Shown: piece after piece, positions 34,104 to 46,100 of the stretch
Layout: each line of letters begins with the position of its first letter
Position numbering within the stretch: the first letter of the stretch is position 1
Assembly: GCA_003290165.1 (NCBI GenBank)
Contig: QNQO01008318.1
Location: 1 to 64,000 of the forward strand
From: Berberis thunbergii
Lineage: Eukaryota > Streptophyta > Magnoliopsida > Ranunculales > Berberidaceae
Reading direction: 5' to 3'
Length of the DNA: 64,000 nucleotides
Made by a program: the position numbers and the translations under genes
The notes under the pieces: model-generated
The model's input: the letters and a program-made list of their open reading frames with translations, nothing else
Databases searched by the model: none
What the model was told of the DNA's origin: nothing

Positions 34104-37100
34104 GTAAAAATTTCCTCTCTCTTCTCTGTATACCCATTCCCATTCTTTGATGTTTGTTTTTAACTTATTTGACTTACTTCTAAATTCTATTTGATTTTTT
34201 AATTATTATTGGAGGCAGGTAGGTGGGGGATTTTTGTTATTCTATTTCTCAAGTTGGGGTTCTCCAGTGTTCTTATTGGGACTTTTTTTTGGGGGTTCTA
34301 TTATCAACTTTTCTATATTTCTTTTGGAAGATGGAGATCATTTTAACGTTTTTCTTGTTGCTGTCTACTATTATTTAACAACACCATACCTCTGGATGAA
34401 ACTAATCTATCAAAATTAGTTAACCTTCGGCACGATGGAGTACAACCGGAGAGAAGATTAGAACTCTTCAAAATTCGCTCAATGGTTTATCTTTAAACCG
34501 TGTCATAAACAAAGAAGTTGGTAGCCGAGATTGGAAGGGGAAAAAAATTACATGTGAACTGCATAAGATAGTGTTGATGATGGCAACCAGGTCCAGTAAT
34601 TGTTGTAAACATCCTGAATGGATTATACTTTTTTTAAGGCTTTTTATTGGAATTGGAAGTCAGATACATCTTCAAGGCTGTGTGCCAGTACAAACCAACT
34701 TGAAGTTGTCTTGATGTGAAATCGATTGGGGACAACTTCAGGCTTAACCTGAGATCACACTCCCAGATGGTCTGCTAGACAAAGTTGACTCAGAAGCATT
34801 TCCATCTTTTTTATTTTCATCTTTTCCCCTTAGTTTTGTAGTTTAACTTGGTTGAAACTCATTTTAAAATCTCATTTTCTTGTTCCCTAAAATATTTGCT
34901 TCACTGCTAATACAAGATGTGGCAGCTTCATTTCTACAGATCTTATGTAATCAAGGACTTCCAGTCGAGATCCGAAAGATAACCAATCTCCAAAACTATG
35001 ACACTTCTAGCAACAATTTCAAAACTATAAGGGACCACCTACATCTAAGCTAATTTGAGGTTCATTCACCAATCCACCATTAGATTTTTTGATCTACGGT
35101 GAAAATAAAAGTTCCATGAACATTGGAATCACATGCGTTGGGGTCCACCAAGGAATGATTCTCATGTTCATGAGACTTCCATTTCTACCATTGATCATAA
35201 AATCTAATGGTGGATAATGAATGCTACATCAATTTAGCCTTCAAATAGGGATTCCTCTCATGGATTCCCATGGAATAGGATTCCATCCAAACATACCCTT
35301 AGTTATATTTATTTTTCACCCTTTTCTCTTTGGGAAATGTAGACTTTAGGTCCTACATTCCAACTTTGAATCTGGGTCAAAGACCACTTTGACATGTTTG
35401 ATTGAGAAAATAATTGTCGTCGACAATGACCAATTTGGCCAAAAGTAGTTAACAATAGAAAACAAAAACCTAACCCCTTATTATGTTAGTTGTCTAATGC
35501 ATACCACGAGGCAATCCTTATGGATAAAAGCTATGTTATTTTATCGGCGATTAATCCCTGATTAATCTCTTCTCGCTAGCAAAGCGTTAATTTTTTATTA
35601 ATTAATCGCTTGAATAATCTTTAACCGATTAATCGGCGAGAATTGGTGATTTCTCGCCGAGTTAACAATTAATCGCTTTTGAAACTCACCGATTGATCGG
35701 CTCGTGACAATATGTTATAAATAAACGAGAATTAGTAATGATATTTTAAAAAAAAAATCTTTAACCTCATGAATACTCTACCATAGTGTAATACTAAGAG
35801 TGTCTGAAGAGGTTAGAGAGAAAAATCGAAGAGAATAAATAAAAAGATCTAAGAGAAAAAAGAAAAACAATCAAAGAAAAATATCAACCAAAACGTCCAA
35901 AACTAAAGAATATGTTTATGAATACTCTAATATTGTTTGTTTTCTTTATAATTTTTCTTAAATTGCGCATGTGATGTTTACTACTTCAAAATTCATTCAT
36001 TTTCGATTTTTTTCCCTTATAGTAATCGTATTACTTAGAAGGAAAGAGAAAATATATTTATGAAATACATGCTGATTAATCCCAATGAAACTCATACCGC
36101 ACCTTAATCGATTAGAGTCTTAGCAACGATTTAACTTCATAGGATAAGAACAACCAAATAAAAAAATAAAAATATTTTTGAATTAAGTACATAAAATAAA
36201 AAATAAATTTAAAAAAATCACCCGTACCTCCTTTCTTATTCCTGATCTTCTTCTCCACAAACCCAAAAGTCTGCTCTTCTTCTCCACAAACCCAAAAGAA
36301 ACATCAAGAAGAGATAAAAGTATCATACTATCGTCTTATCGTCTTAAAGTTGCAACTCAGCACACTTTCAATTCATTAGCCTGAATTTGTTGTAATCAAA
36401 GTTGTCAAATAGTTGTCTCCTGGGTAGTTAAGTCGGTTCGCAGTTGCTTTGCGATCTAGGACCGAATTACGATTAATCGGGAATAATCAGATTTTATTGG
36501 TATATTTTTTTAAATCATATATTTTTAAAATTTAATCATAGTCATATACAAAAATAAATAATTAATCAAAATACTATAAATTTGTAATTATATTATTTAT
36601 AATTATACTATAAATTTGTAATTATATCAGTATCCCAATATTGCCCCTTTTAACAGGGCTGCTGGTCTAACAAGGTGCTATGACATGCATTCAGGTAGGG
36701 GTGGGCAAACAGGTCGAGGAACCACGGATCCAAATCGAATCGGACTGTTTTGCTCCAGACTGTTCGGTTTTTAATTTTGTAAATTGAGAAACGATTTGAA
36801 TCGGTCCGGAACCATTATGTAACGGTTTGAGTCTGGTTCCTAATACTTAATTCCAAACGGTTCGGATACAACCCGTATTAAAGTTTGTAACTTTCTTCCA
36901 AACACGCACCCTGGTGCCTTCTCTCATTTCACTCTCACCTTATGACCCTCTCTTTTTCAAGTCTACTTTCAACCCTAAAAAATCCTAAAGTTTGTAGCTT
37001 ATTCTCTTCTCTTCTACTGGTAAAGAAGATCGATGGCGAAGCGATTAAGCCCGAATAACTATAAAGCTCATCGTTCTTTTTTCCTTATCATCTCTCTTCA

Positions 37101-40100
37101 GATCTACTTTGAAGCTCATCGTTTGATTTGGGTAAATTTCGAATCTGATTGACAACGAGCCTGCATTTCAGCGTTCTAGATCCACCATGTTTCAGTTTCT
37201 CTGCCACAAGGACGTTAGTTCCTGGCTGCGTCCTCCACTTGGTGACCGAAGTAAATCTTCTTCATTTTGGTCGTTGTTGTTCATCATCTCTTTTTCTTGA
37301 TCCCTCATTCTTGATTGATTGTTTGATCCACCTCCGAGGAAGCACATACACACCTCCACCAAGGGCATGAGTTCCCATTTTTTTTCTTCTTATTCGCCTA
37401 TTTTGTTATTCCCTTATTTGTCTCAAATCCCTCTTTTGTTCTCACAATTGAAAAAGCATAAGTTTCCTTGTTTGTTCTTACAACTAAATTATTCAAAAAG
37501 TATAATATCACAGCAAATCGAGATACCCTTTGGAGAAAAACAAATTGATTGAAGAAAAACAAATCGATTTGCAATGATATTCCACTTTTTGAATAATTTA
37601 GGGATATGGGTTGTATTTGTTCTTAGTTCTTCTTTAGTGGGTATTACTAAATTATTCGTTCTTCAAGTTATTTGGAGATATGGGTTTTGTTTAGTTTTGC
37701 TTTTATGTTAATTATAAATGACTTTGTTTTGTTCTTAGTTCTTGTTCAGTGGGTATTACTAAAGTTTTGTTGTATTTGATTGACTTTGTTTTGTTTATGT
37801 TAATTATAAATGCAACCTTTCCAAGTTAATCAAAGATAACTTTGTGTTCTCAGTATGTAATTAGTGGAGAGTTTCCCTATTGCTATTACACAAAATTTTA
37901 GTGCACAAAATTTGTTTACTGCTTGTTGCTGCAACTTGTTGTTGTTGTAGCTCGCAGTTGTTGTTGTAGCTCGCAGTTGTTGTTGTAGCTCGTAATTGTT
38001 GTTGTATGATGAACTATGAATACTGAAATGCTCGTAATTGTCTCAACTGAACAAAGCCTGTTGTTTTTTTTGATGCACATAATTAGTTTGTTGTTTTTGA
38101 AGTTACAACCTATAGATAAATAAATTGTTGTGCACCTGGAACCGTTTGGAACCGGACCGTTCTAAACGATCCGGATTAGGTTCGGTCCCAATGTTGAAAA
38201 TGAGGGAATTCGAACCAGATCAGATCCGTTAAATTTAAATAGTTCGAGTTAGATTCTTTCAAATTTGAAACCGATCCGAACCGTGCCCACCCCTGATTCA
38301 AGTTTGCTCCATGAGGTCAATCAGACTGGGTTTGAATCAATATTAACTCTTTAACTCCAACACAAAAGTTTAAAACCTGACAGATGTTGATGAAAAAAAA
38401 CCCACAAATGCCATAAAAAAAAAAGAAATCAACAAAAAAAAAAAAGATCAAACTGTTTTGCATTGCCAAAAAAAAAAAAATCTGAAAGAAGAAGAGATCT
38501 GATGCATACCTTGAAGGATGGAGGAAAAGAGATCGACGTTGCACCTTTAGTTTTTTTCCAAGGTATGTTATTGTTCTTCTTCTCAATCTTCAGTTGTTCT
38601 TCTTCTTCTATTTTCGTTCTTCTTTTTTCAATCTCCTGCAGCTTGCGAAATCACTGAGTTAGGTTTTTTTTTCTCTTATACATACAATAAATCAGCGAGT
38701 CACTGGGCCGATTATGCGATGACTAGCCGATTTCGTGTCAATTTTTATGAGTCCGTGAAACCCCTTGGGATTTCACTCAATCCGGATCGATTGAGTCCCG
38801 TTTTACGAATAATCGGCGATGAATTGTTGATTTAATAACATAGGTTGTCTCCTAACCGACACACTACATATTTCAAAACATAGGAGCCATGCACCTCATC
38901 TTCCACACTCGTGCTAATCTATGACACACCCTCTTGTACATTCCATCAATTGCCCTTATGTCAGCAGGGATTCAAGCAAGGGAATTCACATGCTCCATAC
39001 TCAAGTGTGGATAAGCCCTCGTGTTAGTTGATTGCCATAGAGACATGAGGGCCCATTATCAAAGTCTTAGATACTATGCCTAAGATCCATAATACAATAC
39101 ATCCAAGTGTTGCAAGTTCACCTGAAAATAATATATATATCACAAAGTACGATTATTTTGAGTACACACTTATTTAGTTCTTACTCCCTTCCGACTTGTA
39201 CTTTGTGCTCCCTTGATGAAGTTTGGTTTATCAGGGATTTATTCTTAAGCAAGCAAAATGCTCAGACCTACAAGCCACTAAAAGTTTCATGAGAAATATC
39301 ATTTTTAAGAGGCCCAAAATTTGGGTTACTTGTACGTAGTTTGGCGTCTATTTTGTTATTTCAAAATTTTCTTTTTATATTTCTGCAAGTGGTCGTTAGT
39401 TTTATCAAATATGATGTTGCATGCTTCAATTTAAAAATAAATGAAGATAATAAGCCTAGTGCGACTTATGTCGCTAAGGCACTCGCCTCGCATTGAGCCA
39501 CATGCATTTTCAAGCATCTGCACGTCACCCGTGTCTTGACTTCTTGATTGCAATGATTCAGAGTGAACATTTGTGACCATAAACAAGTCAATATGAGTTC
39601 AAGCATGGCTTTTTGGTCCCACCTTCTTGTTCTATCTTTATTTATTTATTTTTCAAGTTTCATGCTAGCTCTGGGCAGGACATAAAGAAATTATAGATTC
39701 CACTAACCCCAACCCTTCACCGGCTCTTCAAATCATAAGTCCCAAACTAGGCTGCAAGACCTTAACCAACATCACTACCCACCCTCTCCTCAACCCTTTC
39801 AATGAATCCCACATCTTCATACCCTACTCCTCATCCTAATATAGTGATTCCTCCATCACTCAAGTTCTCAGAGATGGTATCCTACTGCCTCATGTGCTTG
39901 TCATCGTAATTTAGGAGGTGAAAGGCTTGCCCTGGTCCCCGTTTATTCAATTTTTCAGCACATTGACCACATCATTATTGACGTTAGGGATTCTCCATAT
40001 GTTTAATTTGATTAGGACTCTCACCTACCTAATTCATCACAGATTTTGAGTCTTCTAATGGCAAGAAACCGTAATTGTGCAACTGGCAATCTTTGGTAGA

Positions 40101-43100
40101 AAACATTTGCTTGGTTTAAAATTCTCGTCTCTCTCTCGATGGTTTAACTACCTTATCTATAAGGATATTATGATTATACAATTAGAAGAGTCCAACAGTA
40201 TGGTCATTTATTTACTTTATTTGGATGGTGTCCCATGAGGATTTCGCCAGTAGTCACAGGCAATGCCTAGTGTCACGGGCTTTCTTTTCTCAAGTATTTC
40301 TCGTGCGGCACTAGCAAACTTTGTCCCGACTTATAAAAAAAGCTAGTCAGCCTTGCCCACGAAATACTTAAACTATGGAAAGCTAAGCAAACTAAGAACA
40401 CACAAGAGAGCTTAAGAGAACTAGAACTGTATTGCTTGAATTCTCTGAGGTGATTACAACAAATGAGGCCTTAGCCTATTTATACAACTCCACCTCCTTA
40501 ATGGACGGTGGTGATCAGTTTGATCCAACGGTCTACAATGATCTTCTACACACTTCCTTAGAAATATCTAAGGGCTAGAATCCTATGGAATTTTATGGAA
40601 GGTTCTAGAAAACTCTCTAGAACAATGTGGAATACTCTACATTATTTACACTTGCTAACCTCACTTGGCTAGGCAAGAAGATAGTTGTGACATTCTCCCC
40701 CACCTAATCAGGCGACGTCCTCGTTGCCTTCAAATCCTCGTGCGCATGAATTTGCTCCTTGAATTGCCACAAAAGTTGGATTGGCTCCCAGCTAGCTTCA
40801 CTTTTTGGCAATCCCTTTCACTTGACGAGTAGCTCATGTGTGGGAGGTTGGTTGGAATGGCGTACCACACGATCTGACAAGATAGTCTCTACTTCCCTGT
40901 CATGTTGGACCCTCATGCCCATTGGTGCTCTTTGTGAAACTCCTCTGGTTGGATCATCCTGATATTCCTTATACGACTTCAATAGACTCACATGGAAGAC
41001 TAGATGGAATTTGATCCTCGGCGGCAACTCGACTTTGTATGCTTGTTTTCCCACTTTCTTGACTATGGGGAAAGGACCCTCATATCTCCTGATAAGGCCA
41101 CGATGCAGTCCTGAAAGCCTGGCATGAGCATGCATCTTGACAAGCACAAGGTCCCCAACCTGGAACTCTCGAGGTCGTTTCTTCTTGTCGGCCTACTTCT
41201 TCATCCTCTTGGATGCCTTCTCCAGGTAAGCTCGATCCTCATCAGCTTGATCATTCCATCCTTTATCAAACTTATAGGCTGATGAACTCACTCCAGTGTA
41301 GCCAGTGGCAATAAAATTCGGGGTCATAAGTTGTTCCATGACAATCTCAAATGGGCTACGACCCGTCGCTTCACTCTTCTGCAAGTTGAAAGAGAATTCG
41401 GCAACATCCAGCAACTTAGCCCAATCTCACTGGTTGACACTCACATAGTGCCTAAGATATAACTCCAGCAAGACATTCATCATTTTCGTCTGACCATCTG
41501 TTTGAGGATGAAAGCTGGTAGAGAAATTAAGGTCAGTACCCAACAACTTGAACAACTCAGTCCAAAATTTCCTCGTGAACCGAGTATTCCGATCACTGAT
41601 AATAGATTTGGGCGCACCCCAATACTTCACATGTTTGAAGAATAAATGTGCGGCCTGCTCGGCTGTGCACTCCTTGGGTGTGGGAATAAAGGTGGCATAC
41701 TTCGAAAATCTCTCCACGACCACAAGTATCCAATTGCACCCTTCCGATGCGGGCAAACCAACTATAAAATCCAAGGAAACACTCTCCCAAGGTCTCTCTG
41801 GGATGGGGAGAGGTTCAAGTAAGTTGGCAGGCTGACTATTGCTCCACCTTGTCTTGTTGGCATATAAGACAAGTCTTTACATATGCTTAGATATCATCCC
41901 TCATATGTGGCCAATAATGGGAATCTTCCACAAGAGCAAGAGTTCAATGTATATCTGGATGTCCCGCCCACTTGCTATCATGGCATTATTTCAAGACTTC
42001 CTTAGGTTGTCATGAGGTGGAACATAGATTCGTCTTCCCTTAGAGTATATCAAGTCGTCCTCTATCCAAAATCGTCTTGTCTTCCCATCTTTAACGAAAG
42101 ATATGATGGTTTGAGCCATGGAATCATGTGCCAATCTTTCCTTTATGCGTCCCTTCAAGTTGCTTTGAGGTTGACTTATGTCAGCAAGTTCTCATTTTCT
42201 ACTCAAAGCATCCGCAACAAGATTAGCCTTGCCAGGCTTGTACTCCAAAATGTAATTGAACTCTGCCAAGAAATCTTTCCATTTAGCTTGTTTTGGTGTG
42301 AGTGTGAGCTTCTTCTGTGTCTAGAAGTAGCTAGTGGCAACATTGTCGGTCTTGACCACAAATTTGCTCCCAAGCAAGTAATGACGCCATGTTCGCAAAC
42401 AATGCACAACTGCAGTCATTTCCTTCTCTTGCATTGTGTACCGCATCTCAGTATCATTGAGCTTCCTACTTTCAAAGGCAATAGGATGTCCTTCTTCCAT
42501 CAATACTCCACTAATAGCAAAATCGAAAGCATCCGTATGTACCTCAAAAGACATAGAATGGTTGGGAAATGCCAACACCGGTTTCTCCACAATTGCCTTC
42601 TTCAATCCTTTGAAAGCGTGTTGGCATTTTGAACTTCAATCCCAACTTCGTCCCTTCTTGAGCAAGTTCGTCAATGGAGCGGTTATGGAATAGTAGTCTT
42701 TGATGAACCTTCTATAATAGTTCACCAAGCCAAGGAAAAATCTTAACTCAGTGACTTTGGTCGGTGGTTCCCACTCTTGGATGACTTGTACCTTGGACCT
42801 GTCCATACAAAGCTTGCCCTTGCCAATGATATGATCCAAGAATGTCACTTCCTTTTGGGCAAATGAACACTTCTCCCTTTTGACATAGAACTCGTTTTCC
42901 TTCAAAGTTTTGAACACTTGCCTCAAGTGATCCACATGTTCCTCCAATGTCTTACTATAGATCACAATGTTATCAAGGTACACAACTACGAACCGATCAA
43001 GGTAAGGAGCTAGTACCTTATTCATTAGAGTGCAAACTGTGGTCGGTGCATTAGTTAAACCAAATGGCATGACTAAGAATTCGTAAGACCCATACCTTGT

Positions 43101-46100
43101 AACACATGTCGTCTTTGGTTCGTCTCCTTTGGCTATGCGGAATTGATAATATTCCGAGCGCAAGTCAAGCTTGGTAAAGTACCTTGCATCACCAAGTTGA
43201 TCAAAGAGATCCGCAATAAGTGGAATCAGGTACTTGTTCTTGATAGTGACCTTGTTGAGTGCCCGATAGTCAATACAAAGCCGTAGGAATCCATCATGTT
43301 TCTTTTGAAATAAGATCGGCGCACCATATGGAGCTTTGGAGGGTCGAATATAACCAGCATCAAGTAAATCCTTCAATTGTCTTCTTATCTCCTCGAGCTC
43401 AAGAGGTGCCATACGATAAGGATCAAATGCGGGTGTTTTGATCCAACTTCTGACTCAATAGCATGATCCACCCCTCCTTGGTGGAAGCTTGTTAGGCAAC
43501 TCGGCAGGCATAACATCCTTGTACTCTTTGAAAACATCTTGGACGGCTTTAGGTGCATTCACCTCTCCATCCATGGGACCTTCATCTTCCTTGAGAGTAG
43601 CCAAGTAAGTAGGCTCATTCCTCTTTACTCCTTTAAAAAGTTGGAGAGCGGACACCATTCTCTCCTTACTCATGTCCCGTACCACGGGCACAATACAAGG
43701 TTGTCCCTTTTCCATGATGCACATGGTGTTGGCATATGGGACCAGGAAAGCCTTCACCATGTCCAAGAAATCAATATCCAAATAGAACTTGTGATCATCA
43801 ATTGGAGCAATAGTTATATCGACTTTACCTCGCCATTGTCCAAACTGAATATCGGTGCCACGAGCTATTCCTTCAATTGGGAGATTTTTAGCATTGACTC
43901 CCTTGATATATCCTTTCTCCCTTAGTATATGATAGGCCAATTTCTTCAGCAAGGTCCTTGGTCATGTAGACTATTGTCGGCTCCAGTATCCACCATGGCT
44001 TTCAAAGTCTTGTTTTCGATCTCAGTCTCCACGTACATCCTTCCACATGGTAGGAGATTCATTGAGGCGATCCTCCTTTCCTTTTTTACTTTTTCCTCCA
44101 TGACAAGAGCGGCAAGTTTTCCACGTTTTGGACACTCATATACCCAATGAGGTCCACTACATAAGAAGCAAGATATTTTCTTGGGCGATCTATCTCTTTT
44201 CTCCTTCCCCTTGTCTTTGGAGTTCTTGTGTTCCTTGGAGGACTTCTCTTTGTCTCCCCTACCTTTGCCATCATTACTCGATTTTTTCCCTTGCCCCTTG
44301 GATGAGTCCTTTCTCTTTAACTCAATCAAGGACTCGACCGCAGCCATAGCCATTACAAGGTCTTGCACAGCTCGCCTCTTCAACTCCAACTTAGCCCAAC
44401 TCATTAGGCCATCAAGGAAGCTAAACAAAACATCATTTTCCCCCATGTCAGGATTCTCCAAGAGCAACTCCGAGAAGTCCTTCACATACTCCCTTATGTG
44501 ACTTTCCTTATGTTGAAGGCGGAGAAGCTTGGCTCTAGCTTCGTTTGGGCATCCTTCGAGTAGAATTGTCTCTTGAGTTCCTTCTTGAATTCTTCCCAAG
44601 TGTCGATGGTGTACAATCCCTTCTTGACATCATCAGACCTTTTGCGCCACCAAACTGTAGCAACATCATTCAAATATAAGGAGACACTATGTACCTTTAC
44701 CGCTTCATCCCTTATGCCAACCGCATCAACTTAGCGTTTCATGTTCCACAAGAAGTTGTCGATCTCCCTTGTACTCCTTGCCCCACCATAGGCCTTAGGT
44801 TTGGGAGCTTCGACTTTGTGAGTGATCGTCCCTTGTGTAGCCCCACCATTGGCTACCGCAGCAATTGCACACATTGAGTTGAGTTTCAAGCTTCTCAACT
44901 CTTTCCTTGTAAGCCTCCATCTCCACATCCTTAGCAACAACTTGGGCCTCCAGGGACTCAATTTTCTTGGACACCATGCTCATTACCACGTTTAGGGCAC
45001 CTTGCATCTCTTCACGAAGCTCTTGGTCCTCCCCATTGGACTCTTGCCCCTTGATGCGCTGGTCCATGTCTTTGACTCTCTCCCTCAAGTCGGACATGGT
45101 GGCACACAACTTAGCCAAACTTTCATCCATCGCAGCGATCATGTCCTTCGACTTGGTCCTTGCGGACTTTCTCACCTTTGTCGTTGTTGCCAATTGATGG
45201 GTTGTTGACCTCCGACGACATTCTCTTGTGTAGAATGATTTCACCAACCTTGCCAAACCTGGCTCTGATACCAACTGTCACGAGCTTTCTTTTCTCAAGT
45301 ACTTCCCGTGTGGCACTAGTAAACTTTGCCCTAACTTATCAAAGAAAGTTAGTCAACCTTGCTTACGAAAGATTTACTTAGACTATGGAAAGCTAAGCAA
45401 GCTAAGAACACACAAGAGAGCTTAAGAGAACTAGAACTTGTATTGTTTGAATTCTCTGAGGTGATTACAACAAATGAGGCCTTAGCCTATTTATACAACT
45501 CCACCTCTTCAATGGACGGTGGTGATCAATTTGATCCAACGGTCTACAATGATCTTCTATACACTTCCTTAGAAATATCTAAGGACTAGAATCCTATGAA
45601 ACTCTATGAAATTTTATAGAAGGTTATAAAGAATTTTCTAGAACAATGTGAAATACTCTACATTATTTACACTTGCTAACCTCACTTAGCTAGGCAAGAA
45701 GATAGTTGTGACACTAGGAGATAACTATTTTTTTTCAATAACGCCATTTTAACTTTTTGTTATAATATATTTAAAAAAATCACCCATTTCATTATTGATC
45801 GAAGAAGAATGACCAGAGCTCGTTGTTGCCGATCGACAGAGATTTAGACCTCGTCGATTAACAGAGAACGAGAGAAGGAGAATGGAAGAAGACGAAGAAT
45901 TGATTGCACTCTCATACGAAGGAAAATGTGTTTTTTATTAATGTTTTGATGTTTTGAATTAATGTTATGAACATGATTTACTTTTTTGTCTCTATAATAC
46001 ATCAATATTTATGGGGTATTAAAATATATTTAACAAATATTTGTTATATACCGTTATGAGTCAGTTATCCGTTTTAACTGCATAGGTTATAGTGGAGAAG

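Larger units (their letters stand above)
35529..38846. mobile_element. Possible older DNA element enclosing hAT element D
   Basis: CTATGTTATTTTATCGGCGA at the left and its rough complement (TCGGCGATGAATTG...AATAACATAG) at the right form diverged inverted ends. Both neighbourhoods are rich in GATTAATCGG-type sequence. No target duplication is visible, so the boundaries are tentative. Confidence 0.4.
40271..45713 (-). mobile_element. Complete but inactivated chromovirus (Ty3/gypsy, Reina-like) in intron 1
   Basis: Two LTRs of about 420-440 bases (TGTCAC...GTGACA) enclose a minus-strand element with an initiator-Met primer-binding site, polypurine tract, gag, protease, RT, RNase H, integrase and chromodomain in that order. 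CTAG borders both outer ends (40267-40270 and 45714-45717), a probable target duplication. Short LTRs and 5.4 kb total length suit the Reina lineage, which I infer rather than prove. The LTRs are roughly 90% identical, so the insertion is not recent. Confidence 0.93.

Noticed and set aside
42012..42632. 206-codon open frame on the plus strand
   Set aside because: It is antisense to the chromovirus RNase H and linker, and its product resembles nothing; the real coding strand is minus.
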